Shown in pieces: positions 53,971-64,000 of a stretch of 64,000 bases of DNA. The position numbers were made by a program, and so were the translations under genes. Under the pieces are notes generated by a model that did not search any database, was not told the DNA's origin, and was given only the letters and a program-made list of their open reading frames with translations. Where the stretch lies: contig JAJLRJ010000011.1 of assembly GCA_024195265.1 (NCBI GenBank), forward strand, positions 21,369,402 through 21,433,401, written 5' to 3'. This stretch comes from Dendrophyllia cribrosa (lineage: Eukaryota > Cnidaria > Anthozoa > Scleractinia > Dendrophylliidae). How positions within the stretch are numbered: the stretch's first letter is position 1; each line of letters opens with the position of its first letter.

Positions 53971-56067
53971 TTAATTATTTTCATTCAGTTCAAAAGGTGC
54001 AACTGGCTTGTCAGAGTGTTCTTTTTTGTTTTCCATTTCAATCAAGGCTGAGGTCTCGTACATGATCTGTGGACGAACAGCTTGTTTGGCCATCTGGTCC
54101 AGTGTGTTGTGGTCTATCTGCTGGAAGTCCCATGAAGGCCATTTGGTCTCATGATCACTGAGCCAAGATGGTCCATGCCACCACAATTGATTGTCGATGA
54201 GGGCTTCTGTGGAAACACCTCTCGTGGCTAAGTCGGCTGGATTTTGAGTTGTGGTGACATGTCTGAACTTCATGTCTTTGTGTGACTTTATCTCTTTCAC
54301 CCTGTTTTTGACAAAGATGGGCAACGGTTTGTGGCTTTTCATCCAATGAAGAACACACTGTGAGTCTGTCCACAGTATTCGGTCGGTCACTGGCAACTGC
54401 AGTTGTTCAGTTACATAGTTCAGGCACCTTGTTCCAATGACAACAGCTAACAATTCCAGTCTTGGAATGCTGAGTTGCTTTGTTGGGGCAACACGAGCTT
54501 TAGAGAATACCAGGTTAACACTGGCAGTTCTACCCACTGCAGAGTACAGGTATACGGCTGCTGAATATGCCTTGGCTGAAGCATCAGTGAAACAGAACAG
54601 TTTGTATTCATCTCCTCCTATGTATCTAGGTATAGGTACGGAAGACAGTGGGCTGAGGTCATCATGCAGCTTGTACCACTCTTGCTGTTGTAATTCAGTG
54701 AGTGTTTCATCCCAGTCTAATTCTTGTTTCCACAGTTCTTGAATGAACCGTTTTCCATTTAGTGTAGCTGGAGAGAAGAGTCCTAATGGATCATAGATTC
54801 TGCTGATAGACTGCAATGCTTCTCTTTTAGAAGTGACTTGACAGGATGAAGTGTCAGATCCATTGACAAAGATTGTGTCACTTGTCATGTTCCAGGTGGT
54901 TCCAAGGGTTTTCATGGTGTCTCCACTTGTTCGGTCACTTTCTGGGATGTTCTGAAGGAACTCTTTAGAGTTTGATGCCCACTCACGGAGATTCATCGAT
55001 GAATACTGGAAAAGAGACTTAGCTTCTTTGTAGAATTCGACTGCTTGTTCTGATGTGGCAACTCCTGTAACCATGTTGTCCACGTACATGTTGTCTGAAA
55101 TCTTCTTGGCTACTGGGGTATCTCCTTTGTTCAGATGATACTTGACTGTTCCAGCCAGCAGGAATGGGCTTGATATCATTCCAAATGGAACTCGGGTGAA
55201 TCTCAGTACCTGGACATTGTTTTCTAGGGTGGGCTTTGTGGCATCTTTTAACCAGAGAAATTGTGTTACATCTCTGTCTTCAGGTTGAAGTCCCACTTGA
55301 TGAAATGCCTTTTCAACGTCAGCAATCAGTGCCACTTTGTTAAGTCTGAACCTCATCAGGAGTCCACACAAATCTTCCAGTATTATTGGACCACGGTATA
55401 GGCTTTCATTTAGGCTTTGACTCCCTTTTCTGGTTTTGGCTGAAGCGTCAAAGACAATGCGTATCTTTGTTGTGGTCTTCTCGGGTGTCACAATCTCATG
55501 GTGTGGAATGTAGTGCTTCAATGTGTTTGAAGATTCTTCATCAGGTACAATTTCAACAATGCCCTTGTATAGCTGGTCCTGGATTACGGCGCCATATTTT
55601 GTCAGATGTTCCAGGTTTTTCGCAAGTCTGTTGACAAGGGATCTCAGCCTTCCCATTGCCAGTTCATAATTGGTTGGTAACAAAGGACATTCTTCCTTCC
55701 AGGACCAGGTTACTTGGTAACGTCCATCTTCAAATCTGACAGTGTCATTAAATTTCTGCAGGGCTTTGTCATCATTTACACTCACAGGCTCACTGATTCC
55801 AAGTGTCTCAAGTTTCCAGAAATCTTCCAGTTGTGGTTTCTGTTCGGTTGGTAGTTTCTGGGCATTAAACTGAGCAGCAAGATGTGCACTGACTGGACTG
55901 GATGTGTATGTGAGCATTGACACTGAAGGAGCAGATCGAGCTTCTTGACACTTAACTCTGCCTGTGAGAATCCATCCCAACTTGGATGCTATGAGGTTTA
56001 ATGTAATTTTGTACTGTACGTTTTCTTTCCTTGAATATTTCATACTTTTTTTACTAACTTCTTTCAC
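53971..56067 (-). pseudogene. Pao element protease end, reverse transcriptase and RNase H
   Basis: A 698-codon open frame. It starts inside the protease-to-RT region (KLGWILTGRV), continues with IRIVFDASAKTRKGSQSLNE, LIADVEKAFHQVGLQ, FLWLKDATKP and the active site NMYVDNMVTG (YVDN rather than YVDD, common in this branch). RNase H follows with LFCFTDASAKAYSAAVYL, IPRLELLAVVIG, ILWTDSQCVLHWM and NPADLATRGVS. The first ~12 codons look like fortuitous upstream sequence. No gag or protease active site is found between here and 56.8 kb, so this insertion is 5'-truncated or deleted. Confidence 0.87.
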
Positions 56068-56830
56068 CTTACAAAATTCATTAATAATTCATGAGCAAGT
56101 AAGCCAATCCAAACATGTAATTTAAGTCACATGGATACCACTGTAAACCCAATACATATTCCTACTGTCTGAAAGCTCGGGGGAGGGTTTGAAAAGATAG
56201 CAGGGAAAAACTGGGGTTTATGAATTAGCAATGAATTGTTGCCCTCAAATAGGTATTCCGTATCAAATTGACACAGAATACTAATTAACCTATTAGTATT
56301 CTGTATAAAATTGATACAGAATACTAATAGTCACTCAGTATTCTGTCACCAATTTCATACAGAATACCAAAACCCCCGCATTAAACCAAAACAGGGACGC
56401 AAAAAGGATAAACATACAAATGCTTTATTACCAGAGCACTGTTAACCTAGCCACAGTTTTCTAATTACTACTTAGAGTTCAAAATAAAGTTAATACTACA
56501 ATTGTTAAAGGTAGCATTTGTGGCTACATTGTTAATAACATTGGGTGCACCAGATGACAAACTTTAACTTCCCTGAGTTTTATCAGACTTATCTGGGAGA
56601 AAACAACTTGTAGTGGATGGCAAATCAATACTGGCTAGAATTTCATCAGGAACATCCACATCAACTGATTTTGAAACAGATGGTCAACTAATACTTGCTA
56701 GAATATCATCACAAGTATCTGATTCAAAATCCCAAAAATCTGAGCATCCTTTTTCTTTCTCTTCTCGCAAGTTCGATGCAACTTTTGAATGACAATCAAC
56801 AGAAGAAACTACGCTTGGGCCAAGAATTCA
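56068..56830. repeat. non-coding, with a cluster of palindromic GTATTCTGT repeats
   Basis: 56249-56372 holds four related copies of (A)GTATTCTGTAT(C/A)AAATTGA in alternating orientation, with GGTATTCCGTATCAAATTG at the left end and CAATTTCATACAGAATACC at the right, an arrangement resembling a small MITE. The remainder shows no gene. Confidence 0.55.
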
Positions 56831-56839
56831 GGGTAACTA

Positions 56840-57104
56840 CAATTACAGACAAAAGTAGTTGGGAAGGTTGTGAAAATGAATAGCATCAGTGGGGAATTAC
56901 ATCAATGTTCTTCTTATATAAAATAGAAATAATTAGTTAAATTTTTTAGTCCCCCCCCTACCCCCCTATCCAATGTTGGGATCTCAGCGAACAATTACGC
57001 ACTAAACATGTCCCGTTATACACAACATTGTAACAGGGGGAGGGGAGAGAAAGAGAATATTAGTAAAAACTACCAATCTTCCCAACACTTTTGTCTATGA
57101 TTGT
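56840..57104 (+). repeat. 262-bp MITE unit, left copy
   Basis: Begins ACAATTACAGACAAAAGTAG and ends CTTTTGTCTATGATTGT. It differs from 60449-60713 by very few bases (one fewer C in a C run, one A/G change). Confidence 0.88.
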
Positions 57105-57808
57105 GTGAAAGTGCAATAACGACTTTTATTGCTTATAAAACCTTACGCATTTATCATAACGGATTGATCTCTCGTCTGGGAAATGTATTATTTATGTCCT
57201 TTCTGCTGCGTATATAAGAAGCAATAAGACTTAATTTGACAGAATGGCTTAATCATAAGATTGTTGTTTATGACTTGCGTTACATCTCAGTCCGTGACCA
57301 TAAATTCCAGTAGAAAAGCAAAATAAGATTTAAAAATGCAAGGAAAATTAATTTGGGGCAATAATTTTGTGACGGTGATGAAAGGAAGTTTCTTAGTGCA
57401 GACTGTTCACAAGAATCGTGTTAAGATGTTTTATTTAACGTGAATTGAGAGTAAAACGTAAGAGGATTTACTGAAAAGTATCATAAGGCTTCTTTTGATT
57501 TGATTTATGTTACAGTGTCTCGGGTTATCTTTTATCCTTTACGTTTCAGTGAAATATTTTAATGACGTGACTGAAGTAAAAAAGGTGTTAAACCATTTTA
57601 GAGGAAACAGAGTTTAGGGATAGTTTAAGATTTCAAAAACTACGGGAAGTTTCTCGATTGACACGAATGCGTGCGTAAAGGTGTACGTGAAACCCGGAGA
57701 TGACATCATCGCAGAATCTTCTAGCCCCAGGATATTTTTTTGGATACCTATTTAACAAGTTATTGCGTTCTACCATACAGACAATGTGGTAAATGAATAG
57801 TTTATACA

Positions 57809-58905
57809 ATGGTATTCAAGGAAAAAATATCTCCTGAGAAAAGAGCATTAGCAATTTTTTTGCGTCAAGAATCTGGCCTGAGCTTTCCAAAAATTGCTGA
57901 AAAATGCAAGATGTCTAAGTCGTCGGCTGAACGGATTTGTAAAGATTATCTTCGACCGAGAAGAAATCAAGCGCATTCGCAGAAAACTGGTAGGCCGAGT
58001 AAGATTTCTCTCCGTATGAAGCGCGTGTTGCAGAGAAACCTCTTGAAAATGAGAAAAGATGGTCTAGGAGTGACCATGAAAAAACTAGTAACCTACAGCG
58101 GACTAAGCCTTCAAACAGCAAGTGTCGTACCTATTCACGATGCTTGAATGAGATGGGGTTCTGGTTTTTACAATCTAGAAAGAAAGGGCTTTTGAAAGAA
58201 AGTGACAAGAATGGTCGTCTTCAGTATGCAAGGAAAATGGAACGGTATGAGAAGAGCCATCCAGGTTTTTGGACCAACGAAATAGCTTTCTACTTGGATG
58301 GAGTGTCTTTTGTACACAAGACAAATCCCATGAGTGCTGCAATGGCTCCAAAAGCAAGAGTGTGGCGCAAAAAAAGTGAAGGTCTGCAAGTAACCAGCAA
58401 AGGTTCTAAAGATTTAGCCGGAGGAAAACGTCTGCATGTCATGGTTGCAATAGCTTACGGAAAAGGCGTGGTACTCAAAGAACCGTATGAAAAATTGAAT
58501 GGCCTATTTTTCGCTAATTTTATTACACAACATTTTAATTTGTGTTTCGGACGTGCAGGGCCAAAGCGAGATGGGAAGCGTCTATTTGTTATGGATAACG
58601 ATCCAAGTCAGACATCTAAGGTAGCAATGAATGCTCTAAAAGAAATTGAATGTGAACTCTGTAAGATACCCTCACGTTCGCCAGACCTGAACCCTTGTGA
58701 ATCGATTTTTCATATCTTAAAAGACATGTTGGAGATTGAAGCTATTGAAAATAACATAACTAAAGAGACATTTGAAGACTTCCAAAAGAGAGTGTTACGA
58801 ACACTTGACGAGTTAGATTCTGCTGTTATAGATAAAACAATTGAAAGCATGCCCACGAGAATAAAATTAATCATTGAAGGAAAGGGCTCTCGAACCAAGT
58901 ATTAA
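57809..58905 (+). pseudogene. Tc1-like transposase with one frameshift
   Basis: The frame at 57809-58147 has the paired helix-turn-helix N-terminus (SFPKIAEKCKMSKSSAERI; KTGRPSKISLRMKR). The frame at about 58125-58905 has the catalytic core: aspartate in AFYLDGVSFVHK, aspartate in FVMDNDPSQTSK and glutamate in SPDLNPCESIFHILK. I count 34 residues between the second Asp and the Glu, the DD34E spacing of Tc1. The two parts are out of phase by one base around 58115-58125, so a single indel has inactivated it. Total length would be ~360 residues, as usual. It would cut and paste elements at TA sites. The outer TIRs and TA flanks fit this transposase. Confidence 0.8.
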
Positions 58906-59062
58906 GTCTGTACTTTAATACTAAAATGCTCATGTAAACAATATCGGCGATTAACAGCACAATAAAGAGAAATTTAAACAAGAAAATTTACAGTGTGAAA
59001 TCTTTGTTATATCTTGGCGTGCGTGACTCTGACCTGTCAATCATACGGCTATTTTCAGATTC

Positions 59063-59462
59063 CCACATTACTCCACAACATTACTCCATATAAACATCTG
59101 AAATTTATCGCCAATGAATCACTTTCTCTCTCAAAACGCTACGGAAATGTGTTATTCAGTTTGAAAACTCTACAAATCATCTCTGATTATCCTCTGAAGT
59201 AAATTGTTTTCGTAGTTTTCAACATTACTCCATCAAAGCGTCTCAGTATAAAAGATAATTAAGAGTATCAAGTTTAATTTTACCCCGATTTATGGAGTAA
59301 TGTTGGATTTTAACTCTAAGAAAGAGAAATTGCCTTTAAATCTCATATCGTTAAGGCATTATAACATTCTAATTCATAAAATCCGTTTAGTTTGTTTTAA
59401 TTTACACTATAATGCCACTGTTTTAGCATTCAAAAATGGAGTAATGTCGGAGTAATGTGTGC
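59063..59462. repeat. small MITE nested in the composite
   Basis: Ends CACATTACTCCACAACATTAC (left) and ATGGAGTAATGTCGGAGTAA (right) are complementary. Internal CAACATTACTCCATC (about 59221) and TATGGAGTAATGTTGG (about 59289) repeat the same motif. Confidence 0.72.
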
Positions 59463-59539
59463 TTGTGCCATGGTGAAGTGTTTGATCAGATAAGCGACGC
59501 CACTCGGGCATTTATAGATAAACGGATTTTCAGGAATCT

Positions 59540-60045
59540 TAGTTGATGTTTCCTAAAATCAATTTTGCGAAGCAATATCCACAGGGAGTTAACTGTAGTT
59601 GTTCAGCTGGTGGGATTTGCCTCCAGAAATGGAAAATCAGATCTACACCGCACATTTATCATTTCAGTGCTGATAAAAACAATTGTCGTATCTTTGGTGT
59701 CGTATATTGGGTGAGCTCGATGTCTCGCTTTGAAACAATTTTCGGAGCAGGCAAATGAACGATATCCCCTTCGAGCAACTGAAGCACTGTCAGCCCATGC
59801 CATAAGGATGGGATGGCTTCCACCGAAAGTCATTCAGCATAATTTCCGCGTTTTCCGCTCCAACCCAGGCAAACCTTCCGGTTGCTGGGTTACAGAATGT
59901 TCTGTATATGGCTTTCAAAGGGGAAAGCATAAAGCTTTTTCCGCAGTTTGCAACTCCATGAATAAAACTAATTCTGTACTTTCCTCTCCCTTTCTCTAAC
60001 AATGCATGTACAGCTTGGGTAAAAACACTGAAGCTCAACCTGATC
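59540..60045 (-). pseudogene. SF3 (parvovirus NS1-like) helicase fragment, multiply frameshifted
   Basis: The frame at 59790-60038 contains a Walker A loop (HGVANCGKSF) and a downstream FAWVGAENAE region, then LNDFRW, the order of Walker A, Walker B-type and motif C segments in superfamily 3 helicases such as parvoviral NS1 and their relatives in animal genomes. Further similarity (LLEGDIVHLPAPK) continues toward 59543 only by changing frame at least twice, ending at a TAA near 59540. No start or N-terminal domain is present. It could derive from an endogenous viral gene or from a cellular or transposon SF3 helicase; the sequence does not decide. It is inactive as it stands. Confidence 0.6.
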
Positions 60046-60093
60046 TGACCTTACGGACTGGCTAACCCTTAACATTAAGAGGCAATTTTCACT

Positions 60094-60114
60094 CCCCCCC
60101 CCCCCCCCCCCCCC
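60094..60114. repeat. poly-C run
   Basis: 21 consecutive C on the plus strand, upstream of the helicase fragment. Confidence 0.95.
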
Positions 60115-60448
60115 ACCCACCTTTAAAAAATTATTAACAGTGTACTGTTTCTCTTGTGTTAAAAATAAAGCACTCACAAATTTGTGGGTGGAAGTTAGCG
60201 CTATACTGTTATACTCACGCTTTTTAATACGACTTAAAAATGAAGAAATGTTCAACAGTTCCTATATATCCTTATTTTTAACAAATTCTTAGCTGCAAGA
60301 TGAAAAAACCCGACGCGTTTTCTGTTCTCTATGCTCATCTCTCATAAGAACTGTCACTAACGTGCTGTTTTATACGAAACGCTTATCAATTTCGCTATAA
60401 ACAATATCGCTCAATTTTTTCCCTCTTGGCCACACCCATATTTTTCAG

Positions 60449-60713
60449 ACAATTACAGACAAAAGTAGTTGGGAAGGTTGTGAAAATGAATAGCATCAGT
60501 GGGGAATTACATCAATGTTCTTCTTATATAAAATAGAAATAATTAGTTAAATTTTTTAGTCCCCCCCTACCCCCCTATCCAATGTTGGGATCTCAGCGAA
60601 CAATTACGCACTAAACATGTCCCGTTATACACAACATTGTAACAGGGGGAGGGGAGAGAAAGAGAATATTAGTAAAAACTACCAGTCTTCCCAACACTTT
60701 TGTCTATGATTGT
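60449..60713 (+). repeat. 262-bp MITE unit, right copy
   Basis: Same orientation as 56840-57104. Its right outer end, GATTGTAGTTACC, provides the terminal TIR and TA of the composite. Confidence 0.88.
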
Positions 60714-60880
60714 AGTTACCAGTTTTAGCATGACTTTGTAAAGCTGCAAAACATTTGTTTTAAAGGAAATCAAAAAATAATTCTATATATGCTGAACGTT
60801 CTAGAATAATTATACTGTTTTATTATTTGGACGTCTTCCTATAGATGTCATTCTAAAGAGTAAAATGAGTTGTTTGTACC

Positions 60881-61509
60881 TGCAATGTCGGGTCTTTTTT
60901 GAAGTTTTAGTTTTTCTTTTAGGTTTTGGTGTTCGTGCAACAATGCGTGGCATTCTGCATTATCACAGCTGGTCATAATAGTTATCACATCTCCTCCTTT
61001 GTCACTAATCACCGTTGGTGTAATAAGCTGCTTTCTCACACGTGTTGTGGACACAGAGACCTAGGTAGTTGACCTGTCAACGATGTAAGTGGTCTTTCTA
61101 GGCTTTTGCTTTGCTTCAATATGCGGTGTTTCTTTTGGGTTTTGAGCTGGCCTTTCTACAGGTGGACAGGAAGGATGACCAGTGCTCGCCTGCCTCAGCA
61201 TTGTGGTTAGTCGTGATTGCTCTTCAGCTAGAGTTGATGTTTGTTGAGGGGGAGAAAAACTGCAATTGCTTTCTTGGAAATAATCTGACTATGGACCATG
61301 TTGTTGGGCACAAATCCTCTTAAATGTATGTGCAATCTGTGCTTCTCTTTCTGCTTTTCTCTTTTTCTTGGCTTCAGCTGTTGCAGCCACCCTTGCCTTT
61401 TTGCCCTCTTTGTTTTTTCCTGTTTCGTTTTCTCTTACTTTGGCTTTCTTTGCTGCTGATTTTTCTGGGAAGCCGGTTTGGTTCTCTTGTTTGATTGACC
61501 CTCTTCCCC
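60881..61509 (-). pseudogene. decayed exon of an unrecognised gene
   Basis: Between an acceptor (TTTTTACTAG at ~61510) and a donor-like GTACAA at ~60880 the minus strand is coding-like in a single frame interrupted by a few stops. It starts Lys/Gln-rich (AATAEAKKKRKAEREAQIA), continues with TFKRICAQQHGP, STLAEEQSRLTTMLRQAS and a final VRKQLITPTVISDKGGDVI ... CDNAECHALLHEHQNLKE. The frame is preserved over ~200 codons, so this was a real exon. It lies upstream, on the same strand, of the SF3-helicase fragment and could have belonged to the same gene, but nothing bridges them. Confidence 0.5.
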
Positions 61510-62065
61510 TAGTAAAAATAAGGGCGTGATCATGGGTAAAAACTTTTTACGCGTGATCACAGTGTGATCACAGTAAAACAAGAGATCACAGGTCATCAGG
61601 TTATCAGCTTATGTTTTATCAATTAATTAATGATGAATACAATAATATCATTAATAAGCTTGTTTGGATGGGCTATATAACTGTTTTTAAAGTACTGATC
61701 TAAATCTGATTGCAGACCTGTTCAGTCCTTTTTAACCTGTGAATACGCGCATGCGTAATGAACGGGTTACCGGTAACGGAGACAGATATGCAAATGAGTC
61801 GCTCACTCACTCACTCCCTCGCTCACTTCTTCCATCAGCTGTAAACTTAGTGACGTAATGCGTTTCGTAACAAGAACAGCATGAATCCAGTGATAACATT
61901 AACTAATTTGTTGTAAACAAATATAAAAAACAAGCTTTAAGGTGTTTCGCATTTGGAGTCTAATGCAACATAAAATTGATCTAAAAGGATTTTCTAATCG
62001 AGACACGTGTTTTGATGCGTATCTACCTTTAAATAACAAAATTTAGTCTTATGGAGCATGGGTTC
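61510..62065. other. no gene; short CACT-type repeats
   Basis: Contains GTGATCAC repeats around 61527-61590 and a CTCACTCACTCACTCCCTCG run at about 61802-61825. No coding evidence. Confidence 0.5.
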
Positions 62066-62067
62066 CT

Positions 62068-62125
62068 TGATGGCCTCATGGGCTAAGGCGCCGGATTTGC
62101 ACTTAGGAGGCACGGGTTCAATTCA
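62068..62125 (+). repeat. tRNA-like segment, possible SINE head
   Basis: The sequence ATGGCCTCATGGGCTAAGG resembles a Pol III A box and ACGGGTTCAATTC a B box, 30-35 bp apart, in the order found in tRNA-derived SINEs. Stems do not fold into a clean cloverleaf, so this is not called as a functional tRNA. Confidence 0.4.
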
Positions 62126-63450
62126 ATATTATGGATTGGCAAAAGTGAATAATAACATCGAAAATTATCAAAGGTTTTGGACTCTCGTACGAATAGCAAA
62201 TCGAAGTTGGCCGTACGGAAGTTAATTCTTTGATGCGAAAAATTTCTAAGTGTCACGAAATGACGGAGTCGCTCGCGTAGTATACAGAGACTCAGCAAAT
62301 TAGTCTAAGCCAAATCAACATCGCTTACCATAAGCGCTTCGTAAAACTAAACGAACTGCTGCTCGTATCTGTCAAATTATTGCATGTTAAATTGTAGTTT
62401 TGCTGTAATCTTAGTGTGGAAAAACAGTTTTCAAAAGACTAAAGCTTAAAATGCCTGCATCTGAGTTCATAATTTTAACGGATCAAGAATCATCTTTTTA
62501 AAGACTTTAATACACAAAGCCAAAGCTTTAAAATCGGTTGAGTAAGCTGACTGTGTTGCAATAAAACTTCACCAACGATTCATTCTTTCACTTACCAAAA
62601 TTTAAAAAGAAAGTTATCCATATTTGTGTTCTAAAAGGTTCTTTAGCCGTCACAGTTTTCCCCAGCATTTGAATTTCTTGAAAAACGAACTGAGTGCCAT
62701 GAGTGCCTGCTCAAAAGGCTAAAACTGCTGACCGCGGGCTCGCTTTCCCCAGGTTCACTCGGCCAGCTTCTCACGTTTCAAAAGCAAGATGGTGGAATTG
62801 TTGAGGCTATTCTCCATGATTTTCTACAAAATCTGGTTTAAAAAAGTAACTAGGAATTGCTCAAACAAGTCCAAGAGAAATTGAGGAAATATTCTCCCTG
62901 TAAAGGTTTGGTTTAAATGGATTTTCACTGTGAATTTGAAGTACACTGGACGATTGTAACAGGATCTGGACGAATACAAGATTGCTTACTCTAGCTTGCT
63001 TACTCGGTTTCTTCTTCTGTTTTGTGTTTGAGCTTAACAAAAGGTAAATTGTATGTCTGAGATTTAGGTTTGATTTAATATTGAATAAAAAGGTAATTTA
63101 TCCTATATGAAAATTCAGTGAATGGAACATAAGTAAAACATGACTCCAGCGTAAAGTTGCATTATAAAGAAACTATTAAATGTCATATCTGTCAGAATTC
63201 AGAATGACTGTCAAAAGTTCAAGTATTATCTGAATACATATTTAATTTCAGCTTTCATTAGAGATATAATTGTTACTTATAGATTCTATGAGACTTTAGA
63301 ACTGACTTAAAAATTTAATCAAATATCACATGTGTGATCACACTTTTATTTTTGCATGGGTTACAACGTAAGTATATTTTTGATTGTATCTTCCTATTAA
63401 TTGACCCAGTGACTTTTAAGTTTAAGCCTTAATAATATCACTTTTTCTTA
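62126..63450. other. no gene recognised
   Basis: AT-rich, stop-rich in all frames. No repeat structure that I can establish. Confidence 0.5.
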
Positions 63451-63461
63451 AAAAGCAAAGT

Positions 63462-63655
63462 GAGTGGACCAAATTTGTATTCCAAGAAATTCCCAATATT
63501 TCTCGCTTGTGTTTTGGCCATTCCCAAACAATCCCAGAGATTCCAAACACATTTTATTTTCAATCTTGGAATTATTTGGAATTCCTAGGAATTCCCACAA
63601 ATTCCCAGTCGTGTTTTGAACCATTCCCAGAGTTCTGAGAATGAATTTCGCAAGG
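63462..63655. repeat. ATTCCCA-rich imperfect repeat cluster
   Basis: AATTCCCA and CATTCCCA occur repeatedly, including a near-palindromic GGAATTCCTAGGAATTCC at about 63568-63587 and two GTTTTG..CATTCCCA blocks (about 63510 and 63614). It looks like a small palindromic repeat; the open frame through it is low-complexity. Confidence 0.55.
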
Positions 63656-63721
63656 GTAATGACCCTGACTACAAAAAATATACACAAATAACCTCATGAT
63701 ATTTACATGTGCATTAATGAG

Positions 63722-63860
63722 CAATCAAAGGCTCCTGTGAGCCAACCTGTGAATAAGAAATGCTCCACAGCTACACATCGCTGGCTCATATTTGAGCGAC
63801 CCTTCCTTACAATCAAAGGCTCCTCAGTGAGCTAACTTGTCAATATGAAAGATTCTACAC
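63722..63860. repeat. ~89-bp direct duplication
   Basis: CAATCAAAGGCTCCTGTGAGC at 63722 recurs as CAATCAAAGGCTCCTCAGTGAGC at 63811, followed in each by AA(C)TTGT-AATA-GAAA sequence. Two diverged tandem units. Confidence 0.65.
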
Positions 63861-64000
63861 CACATGTGCAGAGGCTATAATAGTGGGGGGTCGACCCGAG
63901 TATAGTACTTCCGTATTTATTTTGTGAATAAAAAATAATTTCCGTAAAGGTGTATCAAAGGATTGTTGCGTTTACCCAAACGCGAATGCAAGTTGAATAT

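Larger units (their letters stand above)
56836..60716 (+). mobile_element. 3.9-kb composite Tc1/mariner-type element
   Basis: Outer ends are inverted repeats, ACTACAATTACAGACAAAAG on the left and, reversed, ACTACAATCATAGACAAAAG on the right, each flanked by TA (56834-56835 and 60717-60718), and a Tc1-type transposase lies inside. The two ends are also direct repeats: a ~262-bp unit (56840-57104 and 60449-60713), itself with inverted ends, is present twice in the same orientation. The inner boundary of each unit lacks the AGT/TA part. The structure resembles two MITE copies that have mobilised everything between them. Confidence 0.65.

Noticed and set aside
59603..59833. 76-codon minus-strand open frame as a separate small gene
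   Set aside because: It is one of the shifted frames of the SF3-helicase remnant and has no independent support.
56840..60713. LTR retrotransposon bounded by the 262-bp direct repeats
   Set aside because: The repeats carry long inverted ends and TA flanks, the interior has a Tc1 transposase and no RT, and the outer ends match each other as TIRs.
62068..62141. Functional tRNA gene
   Set aside because: A- and B-box-like motifs are present but the acceptor, anticodon and T stems do not pair well.

Overview
This window looks like metazoan nuclear DNA that is very rich in transposable elements, most likely cnidarian (coral or sea-anemone type). The evidence is AT-rich DNA, spliceosomal introns in the open frames, no prokaryotic operon structure, and the mix of element families: Ngaro-like tyrosine-recombinase retrotransposon, two BEL/Pao pols, PIF/Harbinger, MULE, Tc1, L1-like and CR1/Jockey-like LINEs, and a nuclease-type DNA transposon resembling Academ. 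The taxonomic guess rests on memory of these families, not on a search. I recognised no complete host gene. The few host-like exons are partial or decayed.

Layout. 1-7.2 kb: decayed LINE pieces (L1-type ORF1 and endonuclease; a CR1/Jockey-like RT C-terminus) and a palindromic MITE. 7.7-12.1 kb: an intact-looking Ngaro-like element with three open ORFs and split direct repeats. 12.6-15.8 kb: a symmetric block of TA microsatellite, palindromic MITE and ~10 copies of a 184-bp satellite. 16.5-23.7 kb: a complete but frameshifted BEL/Pao retrotransposon with two ~610-bp LTRs and a GTGAT target duplication, inserted into a tandemly duplicated intron-like region that continues to 26.4 kb. 26.5-30.3 kb: a large foldback with ~1.5-kb inverted arms flanked by TTAA. 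30.3-31.3 kb: a TA-flanked MITE. 31.9-38.4 kb: a nested pair, an outer TIR element interrupted by a 4.9-kb DNA transposon with a multi-exon DDE-like transposase and TAT target duplication. 38.9-49.2 kb: a Harbinger element whose transposase is split by a 7.7-kb nuclease-type transposon with ~690-bp TIRs. 49.7-52.1 kb: a MULE pseudogene next to a TA-flanked TIR element. 52.2-56.1 kb: a 5'-truncated second Pao element. 56.8-60.7 kb: a TA-flanked, Tc1-bearing composite bounded by two direct 262-bp MITE copies and containing a broken SF3-helicase pseudogene. 60.9-61.5 kb: a decayed exon. 61.5-64 kb: mostly unannotatable DNA with small repeats.

The elements do not form a pathway; they record successive insertions. 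Most coding regions point to the minus strand. The clearest nesting events, readable base by base, are the nuclease-type element inside the Harbinger transposase, the DDE element inside the outer TIR element, and the BEL element inside the duplicated intron tract. The least familiar systems are the 4.9-kb DDE element, the XPG-like-nuclease element, and the Tc1 composite carrying an SF3 helicase remnant.
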